Below the pieces are notes generated by a model. It saw only the letters and a program-made list of their open reading frames with translations. It ran no database searches and was not told where the DNA came from. 64,000 nucleotides of DNA, taken from contig CAZCUD010000010.1 in the NCBI GenBank assembly GCA_964501785.1, positions 62,001-126,000 of the forward strand, given 5' to 3'. This document shows positions 60,998 through 64,000 of the stretch, one piece after another. Source of the stretch: DATBSK01 sp964501785 (GTDB lineage Bacteria > Actinomycetota > Acidimicrobiia > IMCC26256 > PALSA-555). The position numbers and the translations under genes are program-made. The first letter of the stretch is position 1; the number at the start of each line of letters is the position of its first letter.

Positions 60998-62100
60998 GCT
61001 GCGAACACCTCGCCGGGATCGATGCGAGTGATCCGCAACAGTGGCAAGAGCGCGGCGACGAGCGCCATCACCGCGGTGAGCGCAGCGACGAGCGCGAGGT
61101 CTGCGATCCGGATCTCGGTGATGAACTGCGGAACCCACCGCTGCGAGACGGCGCGCCATGCGAGCGCGAGCACGAGCCCGACGATGAATCCGGCTGCCGC
61201 GGCGAGCAGCGCCTGGGTGGCGATCACCACGACGAGCTGCCGCGCTCTTGCTCCGAGCGCCTTCAGCATGCCGTACTCACGCCGTCGTTCGACGACGCTC
61301 GAGTAGATGACCAGGCCCACGACCGCGACGCCGACCACGAACGCGAGGACGAGGAGCACTCGCACGACCGGCAGGAACCCGGCGTTGATCGGTCGCTGGT
61401 TGACCTCGATGAGCTCGCCGGGATCCCGCACCTGCACGCGCGCATCGGCGCCGAGGGCCGCGCGGACCCCACGAGGATCGGCCCCGGGCTCGAGACGAAC
61501 GAGCGCTGCGTTGTCGAAGTCCTTCAGGCCGAGCACCGCACGCGCGGTCGCCTCGGTCGCGAAGGCGTACTGGAACATCACCAGGTCTCCGCCACGCGCG
61601 ATCCCTTCCACGCTGAGATCCTGCATCCCGACCGTCATGTGGTCGCCGATGGAGAGGTCGTGCTCGCGGGCGAAGACCTCGTCGATGATCAGGCCGCGCG
61701 GGCCGACCTCGGCGGTTCCTTCGACGACTTCGCTCGGTCCGACGACCGGATCCTCCGGATCGAATCCGACCAGGTACACGACCGCGTCGGTGTCGTCGAC
61801 CTGGGCCACGACCAGACGAGCGACGTAGGGCCGAACCGAGGCGACTCCGGGTGCTCGCTCCAGTTCCGAGCGCACCTCGAAGGGCAGGAGCGAGAAGGAG
61901 TGGAAGAAGTCAGCGGTGCCCGACTCGAGCACCCAGAGATCCGCCCGAATCGACCCGAAGAAGTCCGAGACGCGGGTCTGATATGCGACGAACAGACCAC
62001 GGATGAGGATGATCATCGCGACCGCGAACGCCACTCCACCCACGGAGATCGCGAGGCGGACCCGCTCTCGAAGGAGGTTGCGCAACGCGAGACTGACCAC
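60994..62100 (-). CDS. ABC transporter permease, FtsX/MacB family
   Basis: 368 residues. One N-terminal helix (about 13-36), a large periplasmic/extracellular domain (40-240) and three C-terminal helices in the FtsX domain (RVLLVLAFVVGVAVVGLVIYSSVVERRREYGMLKALGAR...). This build drives mechanotransmission rather than channel transport (MacB, LolCE). With the YHS-fused ATPase it may move a metal-bound or lipid compound. ATG 62100. Confidence 0.9.
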   Translation of the reverse strand: MVSLALRNLLRERVRLAISVGGVAFAVAMIILIRGLFVAYQTRVSDFFGSIRADLWVLESGTADFFHSFSLLPFEVRSELERAPGVASVRPYVARLVVAQVDDTDAVVYLVGFDPEDPVVGPSEVVEGTAEVGPRGLIIDEVFAREHDLSIGDHMTVGMQDLSVEGIARGGDLVMFQYAFATEATARAVLGLKDFDNAALVRLEPGADPRGVRAALGADARVQVRDPGELIEVNQRPINAGFLPVVRVLLVLAFVVGVAVVGLVIYSSVVERRREYGMLKALGARARQLVVVIATQALLAAAAGFIVGLVLALAWRAVSQRWVPQFITEIRIADLALVAALTAVMALVAALLPLLRITRIDPGEVFAA

Positions 62101-62196
62101 GCGACTCCCCTGTCCCGACGTCTCGGCAGTCTACGACGTCTTGTAGTGCAACCGGCGCTGCTCATGCACGAACGTCTGTGCAAGGAGGCGCCCCCG

Positions 62197-62358
62197 GTGG
62201 CTCACTCGCGGCTCGCTCGACTCGCGATGTACGTTCCGCTGCTCGTCGCGGGACTCACGGTGACGCTGCTCGTCGCGGGGTGGTTCAGTGATGCGCATCA
62301 CGCGTTCGCACTCGGGGGACCGTGTGCGCACTTGCGCCGGCTCGGAATCGGGTCATGA
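62197..62358 (+). CDS. Small membrane protein
   Basis: 53 residues with one helix (MYVPLLVAGLTVTLLVAGWF) and a short C-terminal Cys-containing tail. GTG 62197 is 8 nt after AAGGAGG, a good ribosome-binding site. Divergent from the permease gene. Function unknown. Confidence 0.6.
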   Translation: MAHSRLARLAMYVPLLVAGLTVTLLVAGWFSDAHHAFALGGPCAHLRRLGIGS

Positions 62359-62647
62359 GAGCAGGTTGCGGGCACCGCTGCTCGACGACCGACAGACCTG
62401 ACCCCATCGCGAGGTGCCCCTTGTGAATTCGGCGTCGACAACGGAAAGGACCTAACTACGACAGGTTTGTCGTGGTCCAGGGTCGAAGTTCCGTCTCCGG
62501 GCAACCATGTGACCCACGTAGCCACGCCTTCCGGCTAGGCGTTTCCGTCGTTGCCACCCGGGTATTCGTCTTCGATACGAGGCGACGCTCTTGGATCCCG
62601 CGCTTAGCACGTCGCCCGTGTTGCGAAGCAGAAGGAAGGTCACCCAA

Positions 62648-63160
62648 GTGAACGGCTCATACCTGAGATTCGGGGCCATGGTCACCACGTCGACCGTCGT
62701 GATGTTCGGGCTGACGTACACCAACGTCTTCGCGATCGATCACGTGTGGTGGAGCGAGGAGCGCTTCTACATGGCTCTCGTCATGGGCGGAGCCATGGCG
62801 ATCGTCATGATCGCCTTCATGTGGCACATGTACGCCAATGTCTGGATCAATGCCGTAGTCATCGCATTGGGTCTCGTTTTCCTCGGGGCCGGGCTCGGGC
62901 TATCGCGTTCACAGGTCTTTGTCGGTGACGCCGACTACATGAAGGGGATGATCCCGCATCACTCGATTGCGATCCTGACGAGTGAGCGCGCGGACATCGA
63001 CGACGTGCGGGTACGCACGCTGGCTGATGAGATCATTCGCGCGCAACGACGCGAGATCGCCGAGATGGAGTGGTTGGTCGACGACATCGCGCGCAACGGC
63101 GAGGCCACAACTCGTGAGGCCGCCGAGCGACGCCCCGTCCCCGACGATCTCGGGCCTTAG
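62648..63160 (+). CDS. DUF305 membrane protein
   Basis: 170 residues. Three N-terminal helices (about 8-27, 42-61, 66-86) then a DUF305-type helical part (95-150) with MKGMIPHHSIAIL (two Met, two His) and LADEIIRAQRREIAEMEWL. The Met/His motif is thought to bind copper in this family, and members lie near copper resistance genes. GTG 62648 has GGAAGG upstream. It ends 368 bp before the right att-like repeat, next to a YHS-domain transporter. Confidence 0.86.
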   Translation: MNGSYLRFGAMVTTSTVVMFGLTYTNVFAIDHVWWSEERFYMALVMGGAMAIVMIAFMWHMYANVWINAVVIALGLVFLGAGLGLSRSQVFVGDADYMKGMIPHHSIAILTSERADIDDVRVRTLADEIIRAQRREIAEMEWLVDDIARNGEATTREAAERRPVPDDLGP

Positions 63161-63527
63161 ATCGCGATGCGGCTCACTCGCACTGGCTCCGATGCCAACT
63201 ACAAGAGCTCGAGCCCGGGTGGCGAGCCACGTGCCTTGACGCCCGCCGCAGAAGGCGTGCGTCGGAGCACCGACGCCGCAGTTGAGCGTCTACGTGACGG
63301 GCACGGCGGATGTGTCGTAAGCGCCGGTCGCCAGCGGGTGCGAGCGGCGCCGTCGCGATCAAGGCCGACGTGGGTTGCCGTGACCGACGTGACGCGTCGG
63401 GGTGGACTTCGGGCGTCGGTTTCGCGCGTCCCTACCGCCGTCCCTACTACTGGACGACACCAGATGGACGAGCGACACGCCAGCGCGTCGTGTGACGACC
63501 GTCTTACCTGCGCAAACGTGCTGACTC
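63161..63527. other. Intergenic accessory DNA, nothing identified
   Basis: About 370 bp between the DUF305 gene and the right repeat. Open frames occur on both strands, but none has a good start or recognisable product. Confidence 0.4.
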
Positions 63528-63699
63528 GGCGCCCCCGGCAGGATTCGAACCTGCGACGCACGGTTTAGGAAGACACTCCCGACCGTCCAGCCAGACTACT
63601 CACGTCCAGCGGGTGTTGTGCTGTAAGGACTCTACGTCCATCGCGTCCAGCCAGTGACACGGCGTGCGCTGGAGAAGTAGGGATGGCAGTAGGGACGAT
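63528..63699. repeat. att-like direct repeat with tRNA-Arg(CCT) 3' half, right copy
   Basis: Same 52-bp tRNA-Arg 3' half and arm region as 50903-51074 (offset 12,625 bp throughout, no indel), with GTCCAGC at 63585, 63604 and 63645. It closes the unit 50903-63527 and opens another unit to the right. No 5' tRNA half adjoins. Confidence 0.85.
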
Positions 63700-64000
63700 C
63701 GGTAGGGACGCGACCGGACTTGGGCGCCATGAATGGCGTCCGATTCGACATGCGACGAAGAACACTGCGGCGGCAACCTCCTGCGCAGCCGTAGCCGCCG
63801 TAGTTGCCTGTCTTGCCAGGATCATCGCCGACTCAGAACATCCTCCTTGGGAGTCGAGGCGACGGAACGTCTCGAGGTCGAAGTCCCTGAGATGTTCACG
63901 GCAACATTTCGGCGTCGACAACCCCCAGTGGCGACGCGCGCCGACGGGCGATCGCTCGCGATGTCGCTACCTCGCGATCGCCCCTCGGGGCCGTTGCAGG
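63700..64000. other. Start of a further accessory unit, no clear gene
   Basis: A minus-strand frame 63565-63921 is open but runs into the repeat, so it is not called. Nothing else is recognised in the last 300 bp. Confidence 0.35.

Noticed and set aside
63565..63921. Minus-strand frame near the right edge
   Set aside because: About a third of it reads through the att-like repeat, and it shows no motif or ribosome-binding site.
62427..63922. 15-bp match TTCGGCGTCGACAAC at 62428 and 63908
   Set aside because: Short, and no other sequence around it is shared; not enough to call a repeat or att site.
1..64000. CRISPR arrays, insertion sequences or transposases
   Set aside because: No spaced repeats and no transposase or integrase motifs were seen on either strand.

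Overview
The window is very GC-rich DNA from an actinomycete-type chromosome. Supporting marks are a class II DAHP synthase, the multifunctional 2-oxoglutarate decarboxylase/dehydrogenase (Kgd type), a bacterial proteasome activator (Bpa/PafE) ending in Gly-Tyr-Leu, F420-type enzymes (luciferase-like monooxygenase, deazaflavin-dependent nitroreductase) and many start codons that sit 6-7 nt behind a TAnnnT box with no ribosome-binding site (leaderless mRNAs). The gene set resembles Acidimicrobiia-like lineages, but that placement is inference.

Layout. 0-21.4 kb is mostly core metabolism: lipid kinase (cut by the left edge), UdgB, TSUP transporter, dapA, a DHA2 efflux pump, kgd, a compositionally odd DAHP synthase, bpa, then argS-lysA-hom-thrC, short-chain and aldehyde dehydrogenases and Fe/Mn superoxide dismutase. 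21.4-39.6 kb is a catabolic block of acyl-CoA, alcohol, SDR and amidohydrolase genes. One 17-bp palindrome (CCATAAC-N3-GTTATGG) lies at the start of a TetR gene with its divergent SDR-crotonase-amidohydrolase operon, and again before a pair of paralogous amidohydrolases, so the TetR protein probably controls both. A lone RfbH/ColD-like enzyme with His in place of the PLP lysine, an FAD disulfide oxidoreductase, an acyl-CoA ligase and a solitary peptide/solute-binding protein follow. 39.7-48.2 kb is a cell-surface block: three exported proteins (one an L,D-transpeptidase), a sigma factor with a membrane-bound putative anti-sigma factor, a NarL-type response regulator, two proteins with SipW-like signal sequences (one with Ig-like repeats) and a receiver-PAS-histidine kinase.

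48.2-64 kb is accessory DNA made of units separated by partial tRNA genes. Two copies of a tRNA-Arg(CCG) 3' half lie at 48.23 and 48.33 kb. Two copies of a 172-bp repeat holding a tRNA-Arg(CCT) 3' half lie at 50.90 and 63.53 kb, in direct orientation and exactly 12,625 bp apart with no indel. No integrase is visible inside. The 12.6-kb unit carries: an ArsR-rhodanese regulator divergent from a coupled operon (ArsM-like methyltransferase, persulfide-dioxygenase-like MBL-rhodanese protein, MFS pump) with a 30-bp operator between them; a MerR regulator coupled to a second methyltransferase; an NlpC/P60 hydrolase; a TetR regulator divergent from two small membrane proteins; an ABC ATPase fused to a YHS domain with its FtsX permease; and a DUF305 membrane protein. 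Together these look like a sulfur/metal(loid) stress cargo.

One data-quality warning: at 59163-59195 the sequence is the terminal part of the Illumina P7 adapter plus a run of nine A, inside the helix-turn-helix region of the TetR gene. The residues encoded there are not biological.
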